Below, piece by piece: positions 1 through 11,272 of a DNA stretch of 64,000 nucleotides (position 1 is its first letter; every line of letters begins with the position of its first letter). The DNA is from Spirosoma endbachense (GTDB lineage Bacteria > Bacteroidota > Bacteroidia > Cytophagales > Spirosomataceae). Location of the stretch: the NCBI RefSeq assembly GCF_010233585.1, contig NZ_CP045997.1, positions 10,067,826 through 10,131,825 of the forward strand, in the 5' to 3' direction. The notes under the pieces are model-generated. The model saw only the letters and a program-made list of their open reading frames with translations, ran no database searches and had not been told where the DNA came from. Position numbers and translations under genes: made by a program.

Positions 1-92
1 TATGTACCGACACGGTATAAACGAAGTGCCAATGCCAGTATAAGCAGGGCACTCAGTAAAACTAGCGTTGTACGCGATGATGGGGTGAACAT
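1..92 (-). CDS. Start of a GT39/ArnT-like membrane glycosyltransferase (partial)
   Basis: Only the first 30 residues are in the window; the gene runs off the left edge. The start codon is the CAT at 90-92. The peptide has a short polar start, then a hydrophobic helix ending in LALALRLYRVGT. A first membrane helix closing with an RLYR-G pattern is typical of dolichyl-phosphate-mannose and ArnT-type glycosyltransferases, which move sugars from lipid carriers at the membrane. It starts 30 bases after the stop of the PD40/OmpA gene on the same strand, so the two are probably co-transcribed. The family call rests on this short motif alone; another multi-spanning membrane protein is possible. Confidence 0.45.
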   Translation of the reverse strand, partial: MFTPSSRTTLVLLSALLILALALRLYRVGT

Positions 93-122
93 TGCAGCAA
101 AACTAGCGCAAAATCTCAGTTC

Positions 123-2237
123 TCACAGCTTGAGAATAGTGAATTCTACTCGCCGGTTCTGTTTGCGCTTCTCTTCGGTTTCGTTGCTGGCTATTGGTTT
201 GCTGGGTCCCCAGGCCTTCGTCTGGATGCGGGCCTCCGCAATTCCTTTACCAATCAAGTATTCTTTTACTACCCGAACCCGGTCGGCAGAAAGCTTCATA
301 TTTGGTTCCCAATCTCCCTGATTGTCAGTATGCCCCTCGATCAGAATTTCCATATTGGGGTATTGAGTCAGCATATCGGCCATCCGGTCCAGTTCACTGT
401 TGGCGCCCGGTAGTAAGTTGAACTGACTCTGTTCAAACAGCACCTCGCGCATGGTTATTTTCTGACCAGCTTCAATCTTAACCAGTATCAGGTTCCGTTT
501 GATATCACGGAATCGCTTGTCTTTACTAAGATCAAGGGTTTCGGTAGTTGGGAAATAACCCTCTTTGATGGCTTTAATCGTATAGATCTTCTGCGTGGGC
601 AGAATCAGTTTGTATTCGCCCGTTTCGGGGTCATAATCGGCTTTTGCCGTCTCTTTGTTTTCGTCGGCCAGACCGGAAATTACTTCCGAAGCTACTGGTT
701 TTCTGCTCTTTGAGTCCAGCACCTGACCCGATATGATGGCAACCGGGTCTGGCTTGATGGCAGGATACAGTTTGAGCCGAAAAATATCATCTTCGCCCAG
801 AGACCCCGCCCGTGAACTCAGATAGGCAAAATCGCCGGAAGCGGGAATGGTAAAATAGCCGTCCCATTCAGGTGTGTTGATACCCGACCCCAGATTTTCG
901 GGTTCGCTCCAATTGCTCCACGTATCATCGAGTCGGCGTGTTACAAAAATATCACCATTGCCATAGCCCGGATGCCCGGCCGACGTAAAATAGAGTGTCC
1001 GGCCATCGACCGCCAGAAAAGGCGAACTTTCGAAGTCGGCTGTGTTCACAACGGGACCCAGCGAGACCGGTTCCGACCAGTTTTTGTCAGCCTGTTGCAG
1101 CGCAACGTACAAGTCGCGGTTTCCACGGGTGTCTTTTCGCTGTACTGCCAGAATGATCGCTTTCCCGTCGGGAGAGACGCAGAACTCCAACTGATTTTTT
1201 TCGTGCAGATTATAGTTGTTGGCAATTTTACATTCGACGGGCTGCGACCATCCTTGCCGGGTTTTTGTCGATCTGGAGATACCGAACGACAAGCCTCCGT
1301 CAGGGCGGTATACATTGATGAGATAGGCCGTACGACCATCGGGCGAGAGACCGCTGATGGCATTATCGCCGGTGTTATTGATGGGAGCACCAATATTTAC
1401 CGCTTCACTCCAACCGGGAGGATTTCCCGAAGCGCCTGATTCCAGCGTGGAGAACCACACGTCCTGCCGGTCGGAACCGCCCATATTGGCTTTGTTGAAA
1501 TTCCGGGTAAAATAGAGCGTTCGGCCATCAGGTGCAATTACGGGGGCAACTTCCTGCCCTGGCGAATTGACCGTTTTGCCCAGATTTTCCTTTACTATTT
1601 CCTTGGGGATGTCTTTCGAAACATTTATGCCAACCGCAATTGGTTTTGTATCTTCTGAGATACCGATGGCATCGATCTGGTTTATGCCCGGTACGGAAGA
1701 ACCATTGAGTACAACCTTTATCTGATCGCCCACAACTGCCGAATCTTTCAGCATAATCCGGAGTAATGGATCCTGTCGGGGAGCTGGATTGCTATTTTTA
1801 TAGACCTGATGTTCTTTCTTTTGGCCGTCAATGATCAGTACCTGCACAATAGCGCCTGGATTCACATTTTCGCCAATAACGATTTGCCGAATCGTACTTG
1901 GCTTCTCAAAGGCAACCTGAATCCACTCATCGGCAGTGCCATCGGCGCCCTTGGGCGCCCAAGCGGAGGGGCTTTCACCAAGCTGGGGTAGTTTATTGGG
2001 TTTTCCCAGAGCCTGCGACGCTCTGTATTGTTCGCCACTAGTCTCTCCTTTCTTTTCGGACGAAAAGCCAATAACACGGCTAGCCCACTGAACCTGAGTT
2101 GCATTCTGCCCCTGAGGTCCGGGCTGGTCGTTGGTACGTCGTTGTGGCTCGGTCGAACGAGGCCCGGCTGGTTGCGCTGGGCTGACCGCACCGGCCATCA
2201 TTATCAATAAGCCTGATAAGATGCTCCAAACTCGCAT
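123..2237 (-). CDS. PD40/OmpA-family envelope protein
   Basis: A 704-residue exported protein. Domains in order: signal peptide (about 1-21); a Pro/Gln-rich linker; a region around 50-195 that resembles a galactose-binding/discoidin fold; PD40 (WD40-like) propeller repeats around 225-490, with recurring PDGRTLYFT-type motifs; a carboxypeptidase-regulatory-like beta domain around 505-585; and a C-terminal OmpA domain (about 595-704) with the peptidoglycan-binding signature EGHTDNQGD and NRRVEF at the end. The OmpA domain should tether it to the cell wall, with the propeller facing the periplasm or surface. The propeller, regulatory and OmpA order resembles the type IX secretion protein PorE, but the N-terminal TPRs of PorE are absent, so that role is not claimed. 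The substrate or partner is unknown. Confidence 0.85.
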   Translation of the reverse strand: MRVWSILSGLLIMMAGAVSPAQPAGPRSTEPQRRTNDQPGPQGQNATQVQWASRVIGFSSEKKGETSGEQYRASQALGKPNKLPQLGESPSAWAPKGADGTADEWIQVAFEKPSTIRQIVIGENVNPGAIVQVLIIDGQKKEHQVYKNSNPAPRQDPLLRIMLKDSAVVGDQIKVVLNGSSVPGINQIDAIGISEDTKPIAVGINVSKDIPKEIVKENLGKTVNSPGQEVAPVIAPDGRTLYFTRNFNKANMGGSDRQDVWFSTLESGASGNPPGWSEAVNIGAPINNTGDNAISGLSPDGRTAYLINVYRPDGGLSFGISRSTKTRQGWSQPVECKIANNYNLHEKNQLEFCVSPDGKAIILAVQRKDTRGNRDLYVALQQADKNWSEPVSLGPVVNTADFESSPFLAVDGRTLYFTSAGHPGYGNGDIFVTRRLDDTWSNWSEPENLGSGINTPEWDGYFTIPASGDFAYLSSRAGSLGEDDIFRLKLYPAIKPDPVAIISGQVLDSKSRKPVASEVISGLADENKETAKADYDPETGEYKLILPTQKIYTIKAIKEGYFPTTETLDLSKDKRFRDIKRNLILVKIEAGQKITMREVLFEQSQFNLLPGANSELDRMADMLTQYPNMEILIEGHTDNQGDWEPNMKLSADRVRVVKEYLIGKGIAEARIQTKAWGPSKPIASNETEEKRKQNRRVEFTILKL

Positions 2238-2351
2238 AAACTATGAAAAGGTAAGCAGAACATCGTTCGTACGGAGGGTCTATTTCTAACGAACATCAAC
2301 CCTTTAACTCTAAATTACTAATTTAGATTGTGTGTGGTAAGTTACGAAAAC

Positions 2352-3758
2352 TTAATTGGTTAAAACCTTATAATCCCAGGGTTTGAGCGTAAGGGACATA
2401 TCCTGTTTCAACTCCATTGGCTGACGGCTGAATACCTCGGTATAGACGCCTTCGTACCCTTGTCCTGACAGGCGGAATGTTTGCGGTTTACCGCTCAGAT
2501 TTATCAAAACAGTTACCCGGTCATTCTCATGCTGACGAGAAAAGGCGTAAATGGTCTCATCATGATCGGTCACAATTTTCTCGGCCATACCTCCAGACGT
2601 GCCGTTCCAGAGAGCTCTATTCCGGTGTTTAAGGGTCAGCAACGTTTTAAAGAAATCACTCTTGGCATAAGTACCCCACGAAATGGGGTCTTTTTCGAAG
2701 AAAGCCAGCCGTTTATTTAGATTGGATTCCATTCCATTATAAACCAGTGGCATTCCTTCCAGAGTGCTGCTCAGCACGATAAAGGCATCCGTCGACGGGC
2801 CAAATGATTCTGCCAGTGTGCCATTATTTGTATTTTCGTCGTGATTCTGCGTAAATATCATCTGATAATACCAGGCCGGGAATCGCTTTTGGTTACTGGC
2901 CCGCAGCGTATCAAGACTGCTAGCCGGGAGTTTCCCCTGGGCAATATTTTTCATCATCGAGAACATAGCCCAGCCGTAATTCATGTTGAAGCAGTTCTTA
3001 AACTGTTCCGGATCGTCTTCCCATTCCGCCAGCATGAATACAGTCTTGATTTTATCCAGTTCCGGGCGAAGCTGAGCCCAGAAATCATCGGGTACAAAAC
3101 CGGCCACATCGCAGCGGTATCCGTCGATATCACATTCCTTGAGCCAGTATTGCATCGCATCGATCATCCCTTTGCGCATATCTGGATTATCGTAATTCAG
3201 GTCAACGACGTCAGTCCAGTCGGTTGCTTTTCCGGTTTTTGGGTCAACGGGCGTCGTCATTTTTCCCTTTATGAGCGTGTACCAGTCCGGATGTTCTTTC
3301 ACCCAGACGTGATCCCAGCCCGTATGGTTAGGCACCCAGTCTAAAATCACCCGCAGACCAAGTGCATGGGCACGTTTTACCAATGATTTAAAATCGGCCA
3401 GTGAGCCGTATTCTGAATTCACGGCTTTATAGTCTGCTACGGCATATGGACTGCCAAGGGTCCCTTTTTTGTTTTTTTGACTGATTGGGTATATCGGCAT
3501 CATCCAGACGATATCGACACCTAATTCTTTTAAGCGGGGAAGTTGTAATTCAATGGCCTTGAACGTACCGGCGGCAGAAAACTGGCGGGGATTGACTTCG
3601 TAGATAGTAGCATTTCTGGCCCAGTCGGGGGCAGGTGGAGCGACTGCAGTTGTGGAATCAGTGGGATTTGTAGCTTCAGTTTGCGATTTTTTGGTGTCGC
3701 GACAGGCCATTGTCAGCAGCAGAATGCTGAGTGAGAAGGCCATATATAATTTCTTCAT
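2352..3758 (-). CDS. Alpha-amylase family (GH13) lipoprotein
   Basis: A 468-residue glycoside hydrolase of the GH13 family, which cleaves or transfers alpha-glucosidic bonds in starch-like glucans. The signal peptide ends in a lipobox (LTMAC, Cys19), so it is probably a lipoprotein of the cell envelope. The catalytic (beta/alpha)8 regions are visible: DWVPNHT near 140-146; GYRCDVAG with Arg215 and nucleophile Asp217; MLAEWED with acid/base Glu245; and QNHDEN with Asp307. The usual triad is therefore intact. A small C-terminal beta domain follows. It lies 52 bases downstream of rpe on the same strand and may share its transcript. The exact substrate cannot be read from the sequence. Confidence 0.9.
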   Translation of the reverse strand: MKKLYMAFSLSILLLTMACRDTKKSQTEATNPTDSTTAVAPPAPDWARNATIYEVNPRQFSAAGTFKAIELQLPRLKELGVDIVWMMPIYPISQKNKKGTLGSPYAVADYKAVNSEYGSLADFKSLVKRAHALGLRVILDWVPNHTGWDHVWVKEHPDWYTLIKGKMTTPVDPKTGKATDWTDVVDLNYDNPDMRKGMIDAMQYWLKECDIDGYRCDVAGFVPDDFWAQLRPELDKIKTVFMLAEWEDDPEQFKNCFNMNYGWAMFSMMKNIAQGKLPASSLDTLRASNQKRFPAWYYQMIFTQNHDENTNNGTLAESFGPSTDAFIVLSSTLEGMPLVYNGMESNLNKRLAFFEKDPISWGTYAKSDFFKTLLTLKHRNRALWNGTSGGMAEKIVTDHDETIYAFSRQHENDRVTVLINLSGKPQTFRLSGQGYEGVYTEVFSRQPMELKQDMSLTLKPWDYKVLTN

Positions 3759-3810
3759 AAGTACAATCGTGCGGTACGTGTCGGTTAGTATTACGGGTAG
3801 CCTGCGTTGA

Positions 3811-4482
3811 TCAGGCTATGATGGGTTGATGGCCACCTTTTAATGTCCTGATAGCCTCTAACGGGTCAGGAGCTCCAAAAACCGAACTGCCAGCTACAAG
3901 TATATCAGCACCTGCTTCCAGTAAAGCCAGCGCATTTTTCTGGCTCACACCACCGTCAATTTCAATCAGAGCAGAGGAGCGGTTTGCGGCAAGTAATTGT
4001 TTTAGTTTCGATACTTTTCGGATGGTATTGGGGATGAACGATTGCCCCCCGAAACCTGGGTTGACAGACATGATCAGCACAACGTCGATTTGTTCCAATA
4101 CATCTTCGAGGCCAGCAACGGGGGTGTGTGGATTGAGCGCTACTCCCGCCCGACACCCCATCTGCCGGATATGCGTAAGTGTTCGGTGGAGGTGGGTGCA
4201 GGCTTCGTAATGTACATGAATCACCGAAGCGCCCCCTTCCGCAAAAGCATCAATGTAACGATCGGGTTGAGTAATCATTAGATGCACATCCAGTGGCTTC
4301 TGGCAGTGCCTGCGAACAGCATCCAGAATTGGAAAGCCAAACGAGATATTCGGAACAAACACACCGTCCATTACATCGAAATGTAAATAATCGGCTTCGC
4401 TGCGATTTATTAGTTCGAGGTCCCTTTGCAAATTAGCAAAGTCGGCGGCTAGTAGCGAAGGTGCAATGAAAGGCTGATTCAT
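3811..4482 (-). CDS. rpe: Ribulose-phosphate 3-epimerase
   Basis: Interconverts ribulose 5-phosphate and xylulose 5-phosphate in the pentose phosphate pathway, in the cytoplasm. The 223-residue product starts with IAPSLLAADFANL and carries the family's metal-binding and substrate motifs LHFDVMDGVFVPN, DVHLMI, VNPGFGGQ and EIDGGVS. The chosen start is the ATG at 4482: a longer frame opens at 4509, but it would add nine residues (MVFYCSRTT) unlike the family. The amylase-family lipoprotein follows 52 bases downstream on the same strand. Length and motifs are normal for the family. Confidence 0.95.
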   Translation of the reverse strand: MNQPFIAPSLLAADFANLQRDLELINRSEADYLHFDVMDGVFVPNISFGFPILDAVRRHCQKPLDVHLMITQPDRYIDAFAEGGASVIHVHYEACTHLHRTLTHIRQMGCRAGVALNPHTPVAGLEDVLEQIDVVLIMSVNPGFGGQSFIPNTIRKVSKLKQLLAANRSSALIEIDGGVSQKNALALLEAGADILVAGSSVFGAPDPLEAIRTLKGGHQPIIA

Positions 4483-6852
<2,370 letters not shown>

Positions 6853-6874
6853 ATGCCATTGATAATGAATTTAT

Positions 6875-6882
6875 TACTTTTG
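6875..6882 (+). promoter_or_regulatory. Candidate Bacteroidota -7 element (TACTTTTG)
   Basis: The octamer matches the TAnnTTTG -7 consensus of the Bacteroidota primary sigma factor and lies about 80 bases before the nuclease-like gene. A TTG occurs at 6859-6861, closer than the usual -33 spacing, so the upstream element is not convincing. Confidence 0.35.
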
Positions 6883-6959
6883 TAAATGCAGGTCTTTTAC
6901 AGAGAATCGAACCTCGTACTGAAAGCCCTGAAACCAATAAACCCACCGAACTATAAGCC

Positions 6960-7490
6960 ATGGAAACAACAATTAATTTTGATGATATTCGCCAGATTCT
7001 ACGCGAAGTGGCAGAAAATCAGAAAGAAACGAATCGAATAACGAGGCAGAATGCCAAAATGATTGGCGATTTGGGAAACAAATTTGGCTCCTTTACGGAA
7101 GGCATGGCGTTTCCATCAATGGAAAAAGTACTGCGAAAACAGTTCGGAATAACAACCATTACTACCCATTACAAAACGGAATATGGTTCTGATTCATTGG
7201 AGGTTGATGTGTTGGGTATCGCTAATGGAGTTGTCAATACTGTTGTTTTAGTGGAGGTTAAAAGTCATCTGAAAGAACATGATATTGAGCAGTTGCTTAA
7301 AAATCTGGATCGTATTCGGCGGTTTCACCCCGAATACGCTCGTAAAAAATTATATGGTGTTTTAGCTTGCGTACAGGGAGCTAAAGAGGTGAAAGATAAA
7401 GCCATGGAAGCTGGACTTTTTGTTGCGTCTATCCACGATGAAGTATTTGAACTCAAAAGTCCCGCTTATTTCATTCCAACGAACTTCTGA
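6960..7490 (+). CDS. PD-(D/E)XK nuclease-like protein with N-terminal coiled coil
   Basis: A 176-residue cytoplasmic protein. Residues 1-45 are helical and rich in Glu, Asn and Gln, probably a short coiled coil. The rest fits a PD-(D/E)XK nuclease fold: Asp83 in LEVDVLG, then a beta strand with Glu99-Val-Lys101 (VLVEVKSHL), the spacing of the D...ExK active site. Proteins with this plan (DUF3782-like) are common in Bacteroidota and cyanobacteria and mostly uncharacterised. It lies between ligA and dapA on the same strand, with its own candidate promoter. Nuclease activity is inferred from the motif only; no methylase or partner is adjacent. Confidence 0.7.
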   Translation: METTINFDDIRQILREVAENQKETNRITRQNAKMIGDLGNKFGSFTEGMAFPSMEKVLRKQFGITTITTHYKTEYGSDSLEVDVLGIANGVVNTVVLVEVKSHLKEHDIEQLLKNLDRIRRFHPEYARKKLYGVLACVQGAKEVKDKAMEAGLFVASIHDEVFELKSPAYFIPTNF

Positions 7491-7534
7491 TTCAATTTAG
7501 GAGAATAATCGCGGGACTGCCGTACAATTTCCCG

Positions 7535-7542
7535 TAACTTTG
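7535..7542 (+). promoter_or_regulatory. Candidate -7 element for dapA (TAACTTTG)
   Basis: A perfect match to TAnnTTTG, placed 25 bases before the dapA ATG, which would give a short leader. No clear TTG -33 element is visible at the usual distance. Confidence 0.45.
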
Positions 7543-7567
7543 TGGTAATAAACTTCTGTTTCCGATA

Positions 7568-8464
7568 ATGGACACTAAATTCCACGGCGTCGGCGTCGCC
7601 ATTGTGACACCCTTCAACGCTGACTATTCAGTCGATTTCGACGGCTTCGGCCGCATCATCCGGCACATTTCCGATGGGGGTGTCCGTTACATCGTCCTGC
7701 AGGGCACTACCGGCGAATCGCCAACGGTGACTAAACAGGAAAAGAAACAGTTGTTGCAGTATCTCAAGGAAAATAATCCTAAAAATCTTCCGATCGTTTT
7801 TGGCGTAGGTGGCAACGTGACAGCCGATGTTGTGTCGGGAATGAAAGATATTGATTTTGAGGGCGTCGATGCGATTCTATCGGTTTGCCCGTACTATAAT
7901 AAGCCCGGAAAACGCGGTGTTATTGAGCATTTTACGCGCGTTGCCGATGCTAGTCCGGTTCCGGTTGTCCTGTATAATATTCCGTTCCGGACGGGCATCA
8001 ATATGAGTGCCGAAACAATCTGCGAACTGGCCCAGCATCCTAACATTATCGGGGTTAAAGAAGCCTCGTGTGTCATTGAACAATGTATGGAAATCGCCCG
8101 CGACAAACCCGATGATTTCCTGCTTATTTCGGGCGATGATGTGCAGGCCGTTCCCATTATCAGCATTGGTGGCGTAGGCGTCATGTCGGTTATTGCCAAT
8201 GCATTTCCGGCCAAATTTACGACTATGATCGACGCGGCTTTACAGGGCGATTTTGCGTTTGCCCAAAAAGAGCTTGGCCATTTTCTGCGAATCGATCCAC
8301 TGCTTTACGAAGAGGGAAACCCAGTTGGTGTCAAGAATATTCTGGAGATTATGGGTTTGATGTCAGCCGAAGTCCGGCTACCCTTGATGAAAGCATCCGA
8401 TGATTTGAGCGAACGCCAGAAAGCCGTACTTCAACGGGATCGGTTGCTGGAACTGGTTGCCTAA
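7568..8464 (+). CDS. dapA: 4-hydroxy-tetrahydrodipicolinate synthase
   Basis: Condenses pyruvate with aspartate semialdehyde, the first committed step to diaminopimelate and lysine, and so feeds peptidoglycan. The 298-residue product has the family's (beta/alpha)8 signatures: GTTGESPT near 46-53, catalytic Tyr136 in VVLYNIPFRTG, and the Schiff-base Lys164 in IIGVKEAS. Length is normal. The gene has its own candidate promoter upstream and is followed by a strong hairpin, so it appears to be transcribed alone. Related aldolases (N-acetylneuraminate lyase) share the fold, but the motif set favours DapA. Confidence 0.93.
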   Translation: MDTKFHGVGVAIVTPFNADYSVDFDGFGRIIRHISDGGVRYIVLQGTTGESPTVTKQEKKQLLQYLKENNPKNLPIVFGVGGNVTADVVSGMKDIDFEGVDAILSVCPYYNKPGKRGVIEHFTRVADASPVPVVLYNIPFRTGINMSAETICELAQHPNIIGVKEASCVIEQCMEIARDKPDDFLLISGDDVQAVPIISIGGVGVMSVIANAFPAKFTTMIDAALQGDFAFAQKELGHFLRIDPLLYEEGNPVGVKNILEIMGLMSAEVRLPLMKASDDLSERQKAVLQRDRLLELVA

Positions 8465-8482
8465 TCGGATAAGTTATCAAAA

Positions 8483-8520
8483 CATAAAAGCCGTTTCCAG
8501 ACCTGGGAACGGCTTTTATG
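8483..8520. terminator. Bidirectional terminator after dapA
   Basis: Arms cataaaagccgtttcc (8483-8498) and gggaacggcttttatg (8505-8520) pair with one mismatch around a 6-base loop. A/T tracts on both sides suit the converging dapA and the small lipoprotein gene. Confidence 0.85.
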
Positions 8521-8537
8521 TGTGTTGACGGAAGCGA

Positions 8538-8726
8538 TCAGGATCGACCTCCGCCAAATAACCTCGAGACCAGCCAGATAACGAGACCAATACCGGCAAT
8601 GACTAATATCACACCCGTCCAGACACCCGTTTTAAAAATATCGCCTATCGCTTCGCAACTAGTCAGAAACAGGGTCATGAACAGAGCCACCAGGGCAATC
8701 GGAAAAAAACGCAGCAAAGTTTTCAT
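8538..8726 (-). CDS. Small membrane lipoprotein
   Basis: A 62-residue protein with an N-terminal signal helix ending in a lipobox (LTSC, Cys24), a second hydrophobic helix (about 34-54), and a short glycine-rich, positively charged tail (FGGGRS). Small proteins of this shape are widespread in Cytophagales; some databases label them phosphatidate cytidylyltransferase, but they are far too short for that enzyme. It is isolated between the dapA terminator and the DUF5916 gene. Function unknown; probably a small envelope protein. Confidence 0.6.
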   Translation of the reverse strand: MKTLLRFFPIALVALFMTLFLTSCEAIGDIFKTGVWTGVILVIAGIGLVIWLVSRLFGGGRS

Positions 8727-8822
8727 AAACGTTGATTGGTTTTGTGTAGTAAACTAATCACCCTGTTTTAGGTGATTGCTCAAATAACCGACATTTAAAC
8801 ACTTTGTTTTAAAGCCTGTAAA

Positions 8823-11093
8823 TCAGAGGTTCCACCAATAGGTCCATTTGAGAACCAAAGCCCGATTCTTAACCGAAAGAAAGCCCGGTACATCCTGTCC
8901 GATCTGCGCCGAATTGGGTAAATAATTGTCGGTGTAGACCAGGAAAAAATCGGATGCGGGCTTGTAGCGCCATTGAACGCGTGCATTGACGTTCATGTTT
9001 TTTTGCTGTTCGTTGTATTGTACAAACGTGGTCAAGTAGAGCTTGTTGGTGAGTGTCAGGTCGAAACGGGGTCCAACAAGCCAGAACGTAGTATGACCCC
9101 AGGGCTGAGGCAGGCGAATGTCGTTGTAATTCGCACTTGCCGCGAGACTAACGTACGGTTGAAACCGATAGCCAATATCAGCAGTCAGATTCAGGCGGGT
9201 TCCATCGGCGTAATAACCACCGTAGCGTGACGAAAACCCGTAGGTGAATACGCTCTGTGGTTTCGACACAAACTGGGTTCCCCAGGCAGTCCAGTAATGT
9301 TCGGTTCCGGTCGATAGGGTTTGCTGGCCTGAATTTGTCGGATCGAAGGGCTGTAATAAACGCACATAATCGGTTGCAACCCAGCCCGTAAAGACACTTT
9401 TGCTGCGGAACGTTACGATATAACTCAAATAATTTTCGTTGTCGCTTTGTCGCCCGGCCGGATCAAAAAAGTAAGTCGATGTTAGCGTTGGACCATGGCT
9501 AAGTACGCCACTACCCGTTGGCAGGAATGTGTAGCCAATCGTTCCCATTAATCGCTCATAACCCCGACGCGGCACATAGCCTGCTTCGGCGGTGTAGTTC
9601 TTGCCCACAGATTCTACTTGCCCACCAATGAGCCAACGGCGCGTATTGTATTGCAGATTGGCCGCATAAACGGCATCGTTACCTGATTGTTCAGAATCAT
9701 TGGTCTCTGGACTGAACGATTTGACATACAGTGCTTTACCAGACCAGAAGTTGTTCGCAGAAGCCAGATTGTACTCCAGTCCTAAATTGCGGTTAAAGCG
9801 GGTGTAGGTAGGCTTATCGGTGATTGGCGTATAGGCTAGCGACTCTTTGTTAACGAACATAAGCCCTATGTTTGAACGGGCAAACACACGTCGCTGGAGG
9901 GCAATTACGGCAAAGTTCTGAGCAGGTAATCCCGTTTCATCGACCCGGCCCGTCTGCATATCCATCAGGCCAATTCGCCAGTCTTTATTGAGTTTACCAC
10001 TCAGTCGGGCACCAAACCGGATGGGAACCCCGCCAAGGCCGATTCGGCGACTGAAAAAGGGGCGAATTGTTGAATAGCCAAAGTTGGTAAACTGATCGCC
10101 ATTTTCCAGAAAGAATTGCCGCTTTTCGGGGAAAAATAGTTCGTACCGGTCGAGGTTCGTAACCTGTTGATCAACATCGACCTGCGAAAAATCAGGGTTA
10201 ACGGTCAGATCCAGATTCAGCGATGAGGTAACGGCCACTTTCGCATCGAGACCCGCATCAAAGCGGCTATGCGTCGGTGTATTTTCCTCATAGTTTCGTG
10301 TCAATCCGGTTAAGGCATACGGAATGATTGAAATATTGGGGCCGGGCTGTGGTGGTGGCTGATCCCATACTAAAACGCCGGTTAAAGCCAGAGATGCCGT
10401 CGGGAACTGACGCTGAATGGGCGTCCAGGATGATTTTTCGGTTGTTTTCAAATCCTGTCGACTGAAGTTGATTCCCCAGCGCGAAATTCCCCGTTTATAC
10501 CGAATCGTTTTAAACGGAATCGCCAGTTCGAGTACGTAGCGGTCGGCGTAGTTTCGTACGACTGATGTCCATTTGTTATCCCAACTCAGGTTCGCTTTAC
10601 CGCCTTCATACAATAAACCATCCCACTGGGCTCCGGCTGCGTTAGTCCCGAATGTAAAGCCATTGGTCTGATCATCGAAGGTATCCATGAAAAAGATGAA
10701 ATTGTCATTTTTGGCAAAGGCCCAGTCGCGCCGGAGCGATTCGACAATGTAAGGGCCTTCGATGTTACCGTGGTAGCAAACAGCGCTCAGATAAACATTT
10801 TGGGCATCATAAGTCATCCGAACATCCGTGCGAACTTTACAACGGCTCGTATCCATCGGGAGGACCATCCAGAAATCGGTGGCTACTTCAGCTGCCTGCC
10901 AGGCCGGTTCATCAACCACTCCATCGACGACAATAGAAGACGTAGCCCGGCTGATGTGCAGTTGGTAGGATTCGTTTTTCTTCTGGGCATAGAGCGAAGA
11001 ATGACCAATCAGAAAAAAAACGATCAATAAAGGGAGTAGAGGATTCACCAGGACGACTAAGTTATGGAGGGGCCTAAGGATGGAAGTAAACAA
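8823..11093 (-). CDS. DUF5916-family outer membrane protein with CBM9-like domain
   Basis: A 756-residue exported protein. A long hydrophobic leader (to about residue 37, ending LYAQ) is followed by a CBM9-like sugar-binding beta sandwich (about 45-230, opening IVVDGVVDEPAWQAA). A large region of alternating aromatic strands typical of a DUF5916 beta barrel follows, finishing with an aromatic C-terminal strand (LKWTYWWNL) as expected for an outer membrane protein. Bacteroidota encode many of these; the substrate is unknown, though the CBM9-like part suggests carbohydrate or glycan binding. It is separated by 179 bases from the BamA-like gene upstream and probably has its own promoter. Confidence 0.8.
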   Translation of the reverse strand: MFTSILRPLHNLVVLVNPLLPLLIVFFLIGHSSLYAQKKNESYQLHISRATSSIVVDGVVDEPAWQAAEVATDFWMVLPMDTSRCKVRTDVRMTYDAQNVYLSAVCYHGNIEGPYIVESLRRDWAFAKNDNFIFFMDTFDDQTNGFTFGTNAAGAQWDGLLYEGGKANLSWDNKWTSVVRNYADRYVLELAIPFKTIRYKRGISRWGINFSRQDLKTTEKSSWTPIQRQFPTASLALTGVLVWDQPPPQPGPNISIIPYALTGLTRNYEENTPTHSRFDAGLDAKVAVTSSLNLDLTVNPDFSQVDVDQQVTNLDRYELFFPEKRQFFLENGDQFTNFGYSTIRPFFSRRIGLGGVPIRFGARLSGKLNKDWRIGLMDMQTGRVDETGLPAQNFAVIALQRRVFARSNIGLMFVNKESLAYTPITDKPTYTRFNRNLGLEYNLASANNFWSGKALYVKSFSPETNDSEQSGNDAVYAANLQYNTRRWLIGGQVESVGKNYTAEAGYVPRRGYERLMGTIGYTFLPTGSGVLSHGPTLTSTYFFDPAGRQSDNENYLSYIVTFRSKSVFTGWVATDYVRLLQPFDPTNSGQQTLSTGTEHYWTAWGTQFVSKPQSVFTYGFSSRYGGYYADGTRLNLTADIGYRFQPYVSLAASANYNDIRLPQPWGHTTFWLVGPRFDLTLTNKLYLTTFVQYNEQQKNMNVNARVQWRYKPASDFFLVYTDNYLPNSAQIGQDVPGFLSVKNRALVLKWTYWWNL

Positions 11094-11272
11094 AGTCGCA
11101 ATTTATCCTCCTAAAAGTCAAATTGTAACTATACGGGAGTCATTTTTCCGAATTTATGATCAGGGAAGTACTTAGAAATTGATGAGTCCCCATGTCAGGT
11201 ATGAGTTTCTGGGCATTTACACCAACGCATTGATTTACGCGCACCAAATTCCGTCTCTCCGTAAATCAGTTC

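Noticed and set aside
972..1439. 155-codon plus-strand open frame
   Set aside because: Lies wholly within the PD40/OmpA gene on the other strand and has no protein-like motifs; a shadow.
6900..6925. tRNA T-arm-like sequence on the minus strand (gaggttcgattctctg)
   Set aside because: The TTCGATT loop looks right, but the stem has only about three pairs and no acceptor, D or anticodon arms can be folded around it.
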